Source: Vicinamibacterales bacterium
Lineage (GTDB): Bacteria > Acidobacteriota > Vicinamibacteria > Vicinamibacterales > 2-12-FULL-66-21
Reading direction: 5' to 3'
Assembly (NCBI GenBank): GCA_036496585.1
Contig: DASXLB010000071.1
Coordinates: 43,061-107,060 of the forward strand
DNA: 64,000 nt
Each line of letters starts with the position of its first letter. The stretch's first letter is position 1. A model generated the notes under the pieces. The model saw only the letters and a list, made by a program, of their open reading frames with translations. It was not told the origin of the DNA and did no database searches. This document shows, one piece after another, positions 16,393 to 26,220 of the stretch. A program made the position numbers and the translations under genes.

Positions 16393-17706
16393 CTACCCAG
16401 CCCCCTTCCCCTGCCCCGAGCCCCCCGGCTCGCGGCGGCGTCCTGCGAACCAGTAGTAGACCGGAATTCCCAGCGCCAGCAGCGCCGCCCCTTTGGCGGC
16501 GGCTGCAGGCGCCGCCCCCACAGTGCTCGCGACCACCGCGGCGGCGGCGATCACGAAGGCGATCTGGACGGCCGGATACCCAGGTGCGCGGAAGGCGTCG
16601 GGCGGACGCGAGGCGAGCGGCACGCGGCGGCGGAACGTCAGCACCGTGAACACGGTCAGGCCGAAGAAAATCCAGTCGGCGAAGACCACGTAGTTCGCCA
16701 GCTGCTCGTACGATCCGGTCAGCGCGAGTACGCACGACCACGAGGATTGGACGACGATCGCCAGGCTCGGCGTCGCGTAGCGCGGGTGCAGCGTGGCGAG
16801 CGCCGGCACGAACAGCCGGTCGGCCGCCATCGCATAGTAGACGCGCGTCGGCGCCAGGATCGACAGATCGAGGAAGCCGAACGTCGAGATCGCGATGGCG
16901 CTGCTCATGAAGACGTCGCCCCACGCTCCGAACATGCGGCGCGCCGCGTCCGCCGCCGGCGTCTGGGTGGCGGCGAGGCCCGGCAGTCCCATCGCGCGCA
17001 GGAAGACGATGTTGACGGTGAGATAGATCACCACCACCGCGATTGTGCCGACGATCAGGGCGACCGGCAGGTTGCGTTTCGGGTCGACGACTTCCTCGCC
17101 GACGTAGTTGACACACTGCCAGCCGCCGTAGGTGAACAGGATCGGCACGAGCGCGGCGCCGAACGCGACGAGCGTCGGCAGGGGCGCGGCGGCGGGGACC
17201 CGTGCGTCCGTCCACCAGGTCGGGTGCGAGGCGCCGAAAAACGCCGCGCCGACGAGCAGCGCCAGCGCGGCGACCTTGAGCAGGACCAGCACGTTCAGCA
17301 CGATGCTGCCCGGCTTGACGCCGAGGTAGTTGACGCCGGAGAGCGCCGCGATCGCCGCAATCGCCAGCGGAATACGAGCGCCGTCCGGGCCGTGCACCAG
17401 GTGCAGCGCGTAGGTCGCGAAGGTGATCGCGACGGCCGCGATGGCGCCGCTCTCGATGACCAGCAGCAGCGCCCAGCCATACATGAAGCCGGCGAACGGG
17501 TGCAGCCCGTCGCGCAGGTACACGTACTGGCCGCCGGCTTTTGGAAAAACCGCGCCGAGCTCCGCGTACGAAAATGCGCCGGCCAGCGCGATGGCGCCGC
17601 CGGCGACCCAGGCCCCCAGCACGAGCAGCGGCGTGTCGAGCCGCTGCGCGACAATGTAGGGCGTCACGAAGATGCCCGCGCCGATGATGCCGCCGACGAC
17701 GACCAT
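16393..17706 (-). CDS. APC superfamily amino-acid permease
   Basis: An inner-membrane permease with twelve predicted helices. VVVGGIIGAGIFVTP is the first-helix signature of APC transporters; AGAFSYAELGAVFPKAGGQYVYLRDG, FTYGGWQCVNYVGEEVVDPKRNLP and APTRVYYAMAADRLF are further strong matches to cationic/neutral amino-acid permeases (LAT/polyamine type). The ATG at 17706 is the only standard start, but the upstream codons still read TDFKRALGPFDAT, the usual N-terminal tail of the family, back to a stop at 17755-17757. A CTG at 17751 with GGGAG before it may be the real start. Probably co-transcribed with the downstream aminotransferase. Confidence 0.87.
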   Translation of the reverse strand: MVVVGGIIGAGIFVTPYIVAQRLDTPLLVLGAWVAGGAIALAGAFSYAELGAVFPKAGGQYVYLRDGLHPFAGFMYGWALLLVIESGAIAAVAITFATYALHLVHGPDGARIPLAIAAIAALSGVNYLGVKPGSIVLNVLVLLKVAALALLVGAAFFGASHPTWWTDARVPAAAPLPTLVAFGAALVPILFTYGGWQCVNYVGEEVVDPKRNLPVALIVGTIAVVVIYLTVNIVFLRAMGLPGLAATQTPAADAARRMFGAWGDVFMSSAIAISTFGFLDLSILAPTRVYYAMAADRLFVPALATLHPRYATPSLAIVVQSSWSCVLALTGSYEQLANYVVFADWIFFGLTVFTVLTFRRRVPLASRPPDAFRAPGYPAVQIAFVIAAAAVVASTVGAAPAAAAKGAALLALGIPVYYWFAGRRREPGGSGQGKGAG

Positions 17707-17756
17707 GGTCGCGTCGAACGGCCCGAGCGCGCGTTTGAAGTCAGTTGCCAGCGTTC

Positions 17757-17775
17757 AGCTCCCAGCTCCCAGCTC
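17757..17775. repeat. short AGCTCCC tandem repeat
   Basis: The 7-base unit AGCTCCC occurs two and a half times in a row, in the gap between the permease start and the end of the TldD gene. On the minus strand it supplies GGGAG copies that could serve as ribosome-binding sites for the permease. Confidence 0.6.
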
Positions 17776-17812
17776 GAGCCCCCGCGATCCGTCGCTCGCG
17801 GCCCGCGTCTCC

Positions 17813-19498
17813 CTACCCGTACGCCGCGCCCACCATGATCTTCTTGATGCGCAGGTACGGCGAGCCGTGCGAGATGCTGTTGGTCTGCGTCGGCTGTCCC
17901 TTGGCGTCACCGCCGGTTCCGTGCATTTCCCACTGGTCGGGTCCGGTCAGGGCGTCGAGGTTGCCCCAGAAGTCGGTCGTGATCGCGTTGTAGGTGACGT
18001 TGGTCACCATGCCGACATTCTTGCCGTTCTTGATGGCCCAGAACGCGTTGCCGCCGAACTGGCCGTTGTAGCGCTGCTGATCGATGGAGTAACTGCCGCG
18101 GCCGTCGATGAGCACGCCATCCTTGGTGTCGGCGATGATCTGATCGAGGGTTGGCGATCCTGACGGGCCCGGCTCGACGTGGACGTTGGCCATGCGCAGG
18201 AACGGATAGTCGCGCCACGACTGCGCGTAGGTGCAGCCGCGGCTCTCCTTCTCGTTGATGTAGTGGGCCGTTTCGCGGTTGGTCATCAGCCCGACGAGGA
18301 TGCCGTCGCGCACGAGCGGGAACTTCGTCGTCTTGACGCCGTCGTCGTCATAGCCGGCAGTGCCGAGGCCTCCCGGGATCGTCTTGTCGGCGGTGACGTT
18401 GAACAGCTTCGAGCCGTATTTCAGCTTGCCGACGTCGGAGACTTTCACGAAGCTGGTGCCGGCGTAGTTCGCCTCGTAGCCCATGATGCGATCGAGCTCG
18501 GTGGCATGCGCGACGATCTCGTGGATCGTCAGCATCGCGTGCGACGGCGTGAGGATGAGATCCTTGACGCCCATGTCGATCGGCTTCGCCGTGGTGAATT
18601 CGACCGCTTCGTCGGCGATGCGCTCGGCGTTCTCGAGCATCTTCGCCTCTTCGGCGACTTCCCAGCCGCCCATCTTCGGAATGGCGCTGAAGATCCGGGT
18701 CCGCACCACGTCGTCCTTGCGCGCCGTCACCGAGAAGGTCGGATTGGTCTGCCAGGACTCCTGCTCGATGTAGGAGCCCTCGCTCGAGGCGAAGTACTTC
18801 CACTCGTAGGTGATGTTGACAGAGACGTTGACGCTCTGGACGCCCTTGTTCTTGACCGCCGCGTCGACCACCTTCTGCACGAAGTCCTGCTTGAGCTCAC
18901 GCGCGACGTCGTCGGGGTTCTTGGTGACCGGCGTCGCCCAGTTGGCCTGGTAGGCGGGCACCGGCGCGAGGATCACATCGGTCTTCTTGGCGATGGCGCT
19001 GGCCTTGGCGACCTCGGTCGCGATGCGGGTGAGGCGACGGATCTCGTCTTCGGTGACGATCGGCGAGCTGGCGAAGCCCCAGGTGCCGCTGTGGATCACG
19101 CGCACGCCGAAGCCCGCCGCGCCGACGGTGCCGCCAGGGCCGCCGCCGCGCCGTCCGCCGCCGTCGCCGCGACCCCCGCCGAACCCGCCGCCGCCGAAGC
19201 CGCCGCCGCGCCCGCCGCGCCCGAATCCACCCGCCGGATCGTCAGGGCTGCCCGGAATCGGATTCCCGCCGGTGGCGTTGACGCCGCTGTTGGTCGAACG
19301 CGTGAAGCGGACGTCGGCGTAGCTGCAGCCGAGCGACTGAGCCTCCTTGAGCGCGATGTCCGACAGCCCCTTGAACTTCGAGTCGAGCACCCGCCCTGGC
19401 GGCGTCTGCGCGAGCAGATCGGCGATGAGATCGCTGCCGGCGATCATGATGCCGGCGGCGCCGGCGGTTTTCAGAAAGTCGCGACGTGTATGTGACAT
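17813..19498 (-). CDS. tldD: TldD-family metalloprotease with Tat-type signal
   Basis: A 561-residue TldD homologue. TldD/TldE is a heterodimeric zinc protease that works on unfolded or modified peptides, for example in microcin maturation. The metal motif HEIVAHATELD lies near residues 326-336, followed by GYEANYAGTSF and the Cys-containing SRGCTYAQSW. The N-terminus SHTRRDFLKTAGAAGIMIAG is a twin-arginine type signal, unusual because TldD is normally cytoplasmic. Residues about 86-121 form a Gly/Arg-rich insert with little complexity. The gene follows TldE on the same strand with a 51-base gap holding a palindrome. Assignment to the TldD side rests on the intact HExxxH motif. Confidence 0.88.
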   Translation of the reverse strand: MSHTRRDFLKTAGAAGIMIAGSDLIADLLAQTPPGRVLDSKFKGLSDIALKEAQSLGCSYADVRFTRSTNSGVNATGGNPIPGSPDDPAGGFGRGGRGGGFGGGGFGGGRGDGGGRRGGGPGGTVGAAGFGVRVIHSGTWGFASSPIVTEDEIRRLTRIATEVAKASAIAKKTDVILAPVPAYQANWATPVTKNPDDVARELKQDFVQKVVDAAVKNKGVQSVNVSVNITYEWKYFASSEGSYIEQESWQTNPTFSVTARKDDVVRTRIFSAIPKMGGWEVAEEAKMLENAERIADEAVEFTTAKPIDMGVKDLILTPSHAMLTIHEIVAHATELDRIMGYEANYAGTSFVKVSDVGKLKYGSKLFNVTADKTIPGGLGTAGYDDDGVKTTKFPLVRDGILVGLMTNRETAHYINEKESRGCTYAQSWRDYPFLRMANVHVEPGPSGSPTLDQIIADTKDGVLIDGRGSYSIDQQRYNGQFGGNAFWAIKNGKNVGMVTNVTYNAITTDFWGNLDALTGPDQWEMHGTGGDAKGQPTQTNSISHGSPYLRIKKIMVGAAYG

Positions 19499-19511
19499 AG
19501 CTGCACCTGGT

Positions 19512-19535
19512 CCGATAGCCGATATCGGGTATCGG
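19512..19535. repeat. 24-base palindrome between tldE and tldD
   Basis: CCGATA, then one unpaired base, CCGATATCGG, one base, and TATCGG form a palindrome with a single mismatched pair. It occupies the middle of the 51-base gap between the two protease genes. It could be a protein-binding site or an mRNA hairpin that sets the ratio of the two subunits. It is not followed by a T-run. Confidence 0.65.
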
Positions 19536-19549
19536 TCGCGCCGGCGGCG

Positions 19550-20905
19550 TCAGACGGCCGGCGATACCGACGTCATGTAAAAGTCTTCCATCCGCACCGC
19601 CGGCACGAGCGCCGAGCCAGGGCCGTCGTAGGCCTCGCCGGTGTGCATCGGCACTGCCTGGCCGATGGCGGTGACGTTGTTGAAGCCGACGAGCGGCGAC
19701 ATGTTCCAGCGGAAGTTCTGTACGGGACCGGCGATTTCGCCATTCTCGATCAGGAACAGGCCGTCGCGGGTCATTCCGGTGTTGAGCAGCGTCGGCTGAT
19801 CCACCGGGCGGATGTACCAGAAGAAGCTGACCAGCAGACCGCGCCGCGTCGACTTCACCATCTGCTCGATCGTCTGATTCGTCCCCTCGAGGACGAGGCT
19901 CATGTTCGGCGTCGCGGGTGTCGGCTCATGCTTGGCGCGCGCGGCGTACTGCGCGTCGTAGTAGAGGTTCTTCAGCACACCCTTCTCGACCCAGGTCACC
20001 GGCCTGGCCGCGGTGCCGTCGGCCATGATCGGCGTCTGTCGCAGAATCGGGTTGCCGATGTCGCTCTTGATCGTGACGAGATCGCTGAACACCTTCTGTC
20101 CGAGTTTCGTCGTCCCGCGTTCGGCGCCCGACAGGTACGAGCGCGGACCCGTCTCGACCGCGCGGGCGTTGAAGATGTTGGTCATCAGCGACAGGAACCG
20201 CGCCGCCGGACGCGATTCGAGGATGACCGTGTAGCGTCCCGGCTCGAGCGCCCGCGGCTTCTGGCTCTTCATCGCCTTGTCGGCGGCGATCTCGCTGATC
20301 CGCACCGGATCGATCAGGCTCAGGTCCTTGACGCCGGTGATCCCGGCCCAGCCCGAGCCGTGGCCGTCCTGCGTCCGGCAGGTGAGGATCATGCCGGCTT
20401 CGGCGTACTGGTAGTAGGCGAACAGGCCGGCGGAGTTCGCCGAGCACGTCGTCTGGTAGGTCTTCGGGATGTAGCCGGATCCGAGGGCGCCCTTCTTGTC
20501 GCAGACGGCGACGCTCTTGCGCACCATTTCGGCGCGCTCGCCGGGGCCGAAGTTGACCGTCGGCGCCAGCGCGGCGTCGACCGGCATGTAGTCCTGCGGT
20601 CCCTTGACGAGCGGCGGCAGGTTCGGCGTGTCGCGCGCGGTCCGCGCGGCCTCGGTGGCCTCGTCGACCATCGCCTTCAGCGAGTCGTCGTCGAACTCCC
20701 GCGCCGACGCCGAGCCGACCTTGCTGCCGAGACGCACGTTGACCGCCAGCTGCTGATCGAGCTGGACGAGATTCACCGTAATCGTGGAATTGGCCCAGCG
20801 CGTACCCGATCGCTCGCCGCCACTGAACTCGACCTCGGCGCCGTCCGCCTTGACCATGTTCAGCACCTTGTCGGTGAGTGCCTTCACTTCTTCGCGTGAG
20901 TACAT
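19550..20905 (-). CDS. pmbA: TldE/PmbA-family protease subunit
   Basis: A 451-residue PmbA/TldE homologue, the partner of TldD without the HExxxH motif. GTRWANSTITVNLVQLDQQLAV near the N-terminus, the middle ARFLSLMTNIFNARAVETGPRSYL, and the C-terminal LYYDAQYAARAKHEP and MTRDGLFLIENGEIAGPVQNFRW match the family. There is no signal peptide, in contrast to the twin-arginine signal on TldD. The gene is first of the pair on the minus strand and is divergent from the P5C dehydrogenase gene, with about 100 bases between them. Confidence 0.88.
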   Translation of the reverse strand: MYSREEVKALTDKVLNMVKADGAEVEFSGGERSGTRWANSTITVNLVQLDQQLAVNVRLGSKVGSASAREFDDDSLKAMVDEATEAARTARDTPNLPPLVKGPQDYMPVDAALAPTVNFGPGERAEMVRKSVAVCDKKGALGSGYIPKTYQTTCSANSAGLFAYYQYAEAGMILTCRTQDGHGSGWAGITGVKDLSLIDPVRISEIAADKAMKSQKPRALEPGRYTVILESRPAARFLSLMTNIFNARAVETGPRSYLSGAERGTTKLGQKVFSDLVTIKSDIGNPILRQTPIMADGTAARPVTWVEKGVLKNLYYDAQYAARAKHEPTPATPNMSLVLEGTNQTIEQMVKSTRRGLLVSFFWYIRPVDQPTLLNTGMTRDGLFLIENGEIAGPVQNFRWNMSPLVGFNNVTAIGQAVPMHTGEAYDGPGSALVPAVRMEDFYMTSVSPAV

Positions 20906-21007
20906 GGCCGCAAATTATATCTGCGTTCGAAAATGGCCGGTCCTGCCGCCCCAGCCCCGCGGTCCATTCCGGCTCCAGGCCAGCTGTCTCCGCTGTATGA
21001 TCGACTG

Positions 21008-22720
<1,713 letters not shown>

Positions 22721-22733
22721 GCTGCTGGAAGCG

Positions 22734-23606
22734 CTACTGATGCACGCGCGCAATGCGCAGCGTGCACGGCACCCGTTCCAGTCGGTACAGCCGGGCCAGC
22801 GCGCGCGCGACGCCGTCCGGATTACGCCGGACGACCACCGCCACCGACGGACCCGCGCCGCTCAGACAGACGCCGAGCACGTCGGGATGCCGCCACTCGA
22901 GCGCGCGGCGCAGCACGGGCACGAGCGGCTCGCGGTACGGCTGGTGGACGCGATCGCGGAGCGCCGCGGCCAGCTTCGAGCCATCGCGGGCGTTCACAGC
23001 GTGGAGCAGGAGCGCCAGCCGCTGCAGGTCGAACACCACGTCGGCCAGCGGGATCGCCGGCGGCAGCACGCTCCGGGATAGCGCGGTGGCGAGCTCGATG
23101 TGCGGGGTCGCCAGCACCAGCTTCCAGGAGGCGGGCCATTTCCATCGCGCGACGGTGACCCCGCCGTCGTGGCCGACCGTGCTGCTCGTCAGGCCGCCAA
23201 AGAGCGAGGCCACGGCATTGTCCGGATGACGCTCGATGTGGCACGCCGCCCGCAGGATCTCGTCGTTCGATCGCGGCCCGTCGCAGAGCGTACGCAGTTT
23301 GAGGCCGGCCAGCGTCGCCGCGGCGCTGCTGCCGAGGCCAGCCCGCTCCGGGATCTCGCTCTCGACGTCGACCTCGAGCGACGCCGGGCGTGTCGAGCGG
23401 AACGGCTCGAACTGAAAGGCGCGGACGATACCGTCCTCGCTGGCGGGGCGCGGCCGGGCGTAGCGGGTCACCAGCCGTCCTTGTCCGTCGGCGATCCGCC
23501 GGCGCACGCTGACGCGCAGGTACAGCGAGACGGCGAGGCCGAGCGTGTCGAAGCCCGGCCCGAGATTGCCGATCGATCCCGCCGTGCGGATGACCGTGCG
23601 GCTCAT
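22734..23606 (-). CDS. thrB: homoserine kinase
   Basis: A 290-residue GHMP kinase that phosphorylates homoserine for threonine synthesis. The start at 23606 overlaps the thrC stop (ATGA), overriding a longer open frame. GSIGNLGPGFDTLGLAV near residues 10-26 is the family's N-terminal substrate loop, and IPERAGLGSSAAATLAGL near 87-104 is the ATP-binding GHMP motif. CLSGAGPSVAVVV near 245 is the third motif. It is the last gene of the lysC-hom-thrC-thrB operon; its 3' end converges with pruA, 13 bases away. Confidence 0.93.
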   Translation of the reverse strand: MSRTVIRTAGSIGNLGPGFDTLGLAVSLYLRVSVRRRIADGQGRLVTRYARPRPASEDGIVRAFQFEPFRSTRPASLEVDVESEIPERAGLGSSAAATLAGLKLRTLCDGPRSNDEILRAACHIERHPDNAVASLFGGLTSSTVGHDGGVTVARWKWPASWKLVLATPHIELATALSRSVLPPAIPLADVVFDLQRLALLLHAVNARDGSKLAAALRDRVHQPYREPLVPVLRRALEWRHPDVLGVCLSGAGPSVAVVVRRNPDGVARALARLYRLERVPCTLRIARVHQ

Positions 23607-24895
23607 GCCGGAACGGCGGTCTCGAGGGCGCGCCGCACGGCGTCGTAGTCGCCCGGCAGCTCGATCGGCGCGTTTGGCGCGGTGGTGAGCTTGAAGTCCA
23701 CGAATTTCAGGCCGCTGGCCGTCGAGAGCACGACGACGCGCTCGTGGCGGCCGATCGCGCCGCGTGCGACGAGCTTCGTGACCGCCGCGAGCGCCACGCT
23801 GGTCTGCGGACAGGTGAAGAATCCCGCCGCGTCGGCCTGGACGGCCGCGGCCGACAGCTCGCGCTCGCTGGCCTGCTCGACGAGGCCGTCGCACCGCTGC
23901 AGCGCGCGCATCGCGCGCGGGAACGAGACGGGGTTGCCGATCTGGATCGCCGAGGCATGGGTCGGCTGCGCGGCGACCGGCTCGAACCGCCAGCCGCTGA
24001 CGAACGCCCGATAGAGCGGATTGGCTGCCTCGGTCTGGCCGACCACCAGGCGCGGCAGGCGCGACGTGAGGCCGAGCGTGCGCAGCAGCTCGAAGCCGGC
24101 GAACAGCGCGCTGACGTTACCGAGGTTACCGCCCGGCACGACGACCACGTCGGGCGCCTGCCAGCCGCATTGCTGCGCGATCTCGAACGCGACGGTCTTC
24201 TGCCCCTCGAGGCGCAGGCTGTTGAGCGAGTTGGCGAGGTACAGCCCCTCCTCGACGGCGAGCCGCTCGATGATCGTCATGCAGCCGTCGAAGTCGGTGC
24301 CGAGCGCCAGCACCGTGGCGCCGTTGGCCAGCGGCTGCACGAGCTGCGCACGCGTCACCTTGCCGCGCGGCAGGATCACGATCGCGGGAATGCCGGCGGC
24401 GGCCGCATACGCCGCCAGCGCCGCCGAGGTGTCGCCGGTCGACGCGCAGGCCACGGCGCGAAGCCGCCGGCCGTCGGCGATCATCTGCTTCACCGTCGAG
24501 ACCAGCACGGTCATGCCGAGGTCCTTGAACGAGGCGGTGTGCGACGTGCCGCACTGCTTGATCCACAGGTCGTCCAGCCCGATGGCGGCGCCGAGCCGTC
24601 CGGCCGGGACCAGCGGCGTCGATCCCTCGCCCATCGAGACGATGTGCTCGTCGCGGATCGACGGCGCCACCCATTCCTTCCGGTTCCACACGCCGGACGT
24701 GTACGGCCACGCCGCGCTGAGGGCGCGCGTCTCGAAGAGCGCTTTCCAATCGGCAGCGCTGCGCGATCGCAGCGCGTCGAGATCGTGCACGACCTCCATC
24801 AGGCCGCCGCAGGCGGGGCAGCGGTGCACGATCGCGTCGAATGGATACGCGCCGCTGCAGCCCGAGGCGCAGCGCAGCTCAGCCCGGAACGTCAT
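23603..24895 (-). CDS. thrC: threonine synthase
   Basis: A 430-residue PLP enzyme that turns O-phosphohomoserine into threonine. The start at 24895 overlaps the hom stop (ATGA). The first 30 residues have four cysteines (CASGC, then HRCPACGG), a zinc-ribbon-like element found in this longer subfamily. GEGSTPLVPAGRLG, the PLP lysine in GTSHTASFKDLGMT, the phosphate loop ACASTGDTSAALAAYAA and PGGNLGNVSALFAGF are clear. Part of a four-gene translationally coupled operon. Confidence 0.95.
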   Translation of the reverse strand: MTFRAELRCASGCSGAYPFDAIVHRCPACGGLMEVVHDLDALRSRSAADWKALFETRALSAAWPYTSGVWNRKEWVAPSIRDEHIVSMGEGSTPLVPAGRLGAAIGLDDLWIKQCGTSHTASFKDLGMTVLVSTVKQMIADGRRLRAVACASTGDTSAALAAYAAAAGIPAIVILPRGKVTRAQLVQPLANGATVLALGTDFDGCMTIIERLAVEEGLYLANSLNSLRLEGQKTVAFEIAQQCGWQAPDVVVVPGGNLGNVSALFAGFELLRTLGLTSRLPRLVVGQTEAANPLYRAFVSGWRFEPVAAQPTHASAIQIGNPVSFPRAMRALQRCDGLVEQASERELSAAAVQADAAGFFTCPQTSVALAAVTKLVARGAIGRHERVVVLSTASGLKFVDFKLTTAPNAPIELPGDYDAVRRALETAVPA

Positions 24896-26220
24896 GCGTG
24901 CGCTCTCTCCCGCGCCACGCCCAGCACCGGCATCGCGACCGGCGGCGAGACGTGGAAATCGAAGCCGCCGATGCGCGCGAGCGCTGCCTGGACCGTCGTC
25001 GACGGCGTGTCGTCGAGGCTGATGACGAACGGCCGCGCTTCGGCGGGGAAGCCCGGCTCCTGAAGGATGGCGTCGATGTTGATCGCGTGCTCGGCGAACA
25101 CCGCCGCCAGCGCGGCGATGATCCCGGGACGGTCCGCCACGGTGAAGCGGACGTAGAACGGCGCCGTGCGATCGCTCGAAACCCGATCGACGGTGGACAG
25201 GGGCGGCCGCGCCGGTGGGCGGGCGCCGCGGGCGATCCCGAGCACGTCCGATACTACCGCGACCGCCGTCGGATTGCCGCCGGCGCCGCGGCCGCCGAAG
25301 CTCGTCTCCCCCCCGAACCGCCCCCTGACGGTCACCAGGTTCTCGCTGCCGTTGACGCGCGCCAGCGGCGCGTGCAGCGGCACGAGCGCCGGTCCGACGC
25401 CCGCTTCGAGCCTGGCGCCGCTGTCGTCGCGGACCGCCCAGGCGACCTGGCGGATCGTGCATCCGAGCCGCCGCGCGTACTGAAAGTCGAACGCCGTCAC
25501 CGCGGCGATCGTCTCGGTCCGGATCGCCGGGACTGGCGCCTGGATGCCGAGCGCCACCATCGCCAGGATGGCCAGCTTGGCGCGCGCGTCGCGGCCGTCG
25601 ATGTCCTGCGAAGGATCCGCTTCGGCGTAGCCGAGCGACTGTGCCTCGCGCAGCGCCGCGTCGAACTCGACGCCGTCCCGTTCCATCCGCGTGAGGATGT
25701 AGTTGCAGGTGCCGTTCAGAATTCCGGCGACCTCGCTCAGCCGATCGCCCGCCAGTCCGCTCTCGATCGCGCGCAGCACCGGCACGCCGCCGGCAACCGA
25801 CGCTTCGAACCGCAACTGGCATCCGTGTGCCGCCGCCAGCGCCAGCAGCGACGGTCCGGCGTGCGCGATCACCTGCTTGTTCGCGGTGACCACCGACACG
25901 CCGCGGCTCAGCGCCCGACGGATCCAGGCTTCCGCCGGATCGAGCCCGCCGATCAACTCGACGAACACATCCGGTTCGCGCGCCAGCGCTTCGTCCACCG
26001 ATTCGGTCCACAGCAGCCGCTCGTCCTGGTCGGTCCAGCCGGCCCGTTTGACGCCGGGGCGGCGATCGAGCACCGCGACGAGCTCGACCTCTTCGCGAAG
26101 CCCGCGCAGGACCTCCGCTACCGAGCGACCAACCGTCCCGAACCCCGCCAGGACCACCCGGCAGGGGCCGGCGCGGGCGGATCGTGCGCGTTCAGTCTCT
26201 GTCATGGGCGTATTCATCAT
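24892..26220 (-). CDS. hom: homoserine dehydrogenase with C-terminal ACT domain
   Basis: Reduces aspartate semialdehyde to homoserine. The 442 residues start after an overlap with the lysC stop at one of two adjacent ATGs. GFGTVGRSVAEVL near residue 26 is the NAD(P) loop; GILNGTCNYILTRM and LGYAEADPSQDIDGRDARAKLA are the signature stretches of the catalytic domain. From about residue 350 an ACT domain follows (YVRFTVADRPGIIAALAAV), so feedback inhibition, usually by threonine, is expected. Second gene of the thr operon. Confidence 0.95.
   Translation of the reverse strand: MMNTPMTETERARSARAGPCRVVLAGFGTVGRSVAEVLRGLREEVELVAVLDRRPGVKRAGWTDQDERLLWTESVDEALAREPDVFVELIGGLDPAEAWIRRALSRGVSVVTANKQVIAHAGPSLLALAAAHGCQLRFEASVAGGVPVLRAIESGLAGDRLSEVAGILNGTCNYILTRMERDGVEFDAALREAQSLGYAEADPSQDIDGRDARAKLAILAMVALGIQAPVPAIRTETIAAVTAFDFQYARRLGCTIRQVAWAVRDDSGARLEAGVGPALVPLHAPLARVNGSENLVTVRGRFGGETSFGGRGAGGNPTAVAVVSDVLGIARGARPPARPPLSTVDRVSSDRTAPFYVRFTVADRPGIIAALAAVFAEHAINIDAILQEPGFPAEARPFVISLDDTPSTTVQAALARIGGFDFHVSPPVAMPVLGVARERAHA

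Noticed and set aside
16339-17838. Long open frame on the plus strand opposite the permease gene
   Set aside because: Its translation is Arg/Asp/Gln-rich without any domain, and the opposite strand encodes a clear APC permease. It is a codon-bias shadow of high-GC DNA.
23603-26011. A threonine synthase fused to 370 extra N-terminal residues
   Set aside because: The extra part is a frame-shifted reading of hom; the ATGA overlap at 24895 is the real start.
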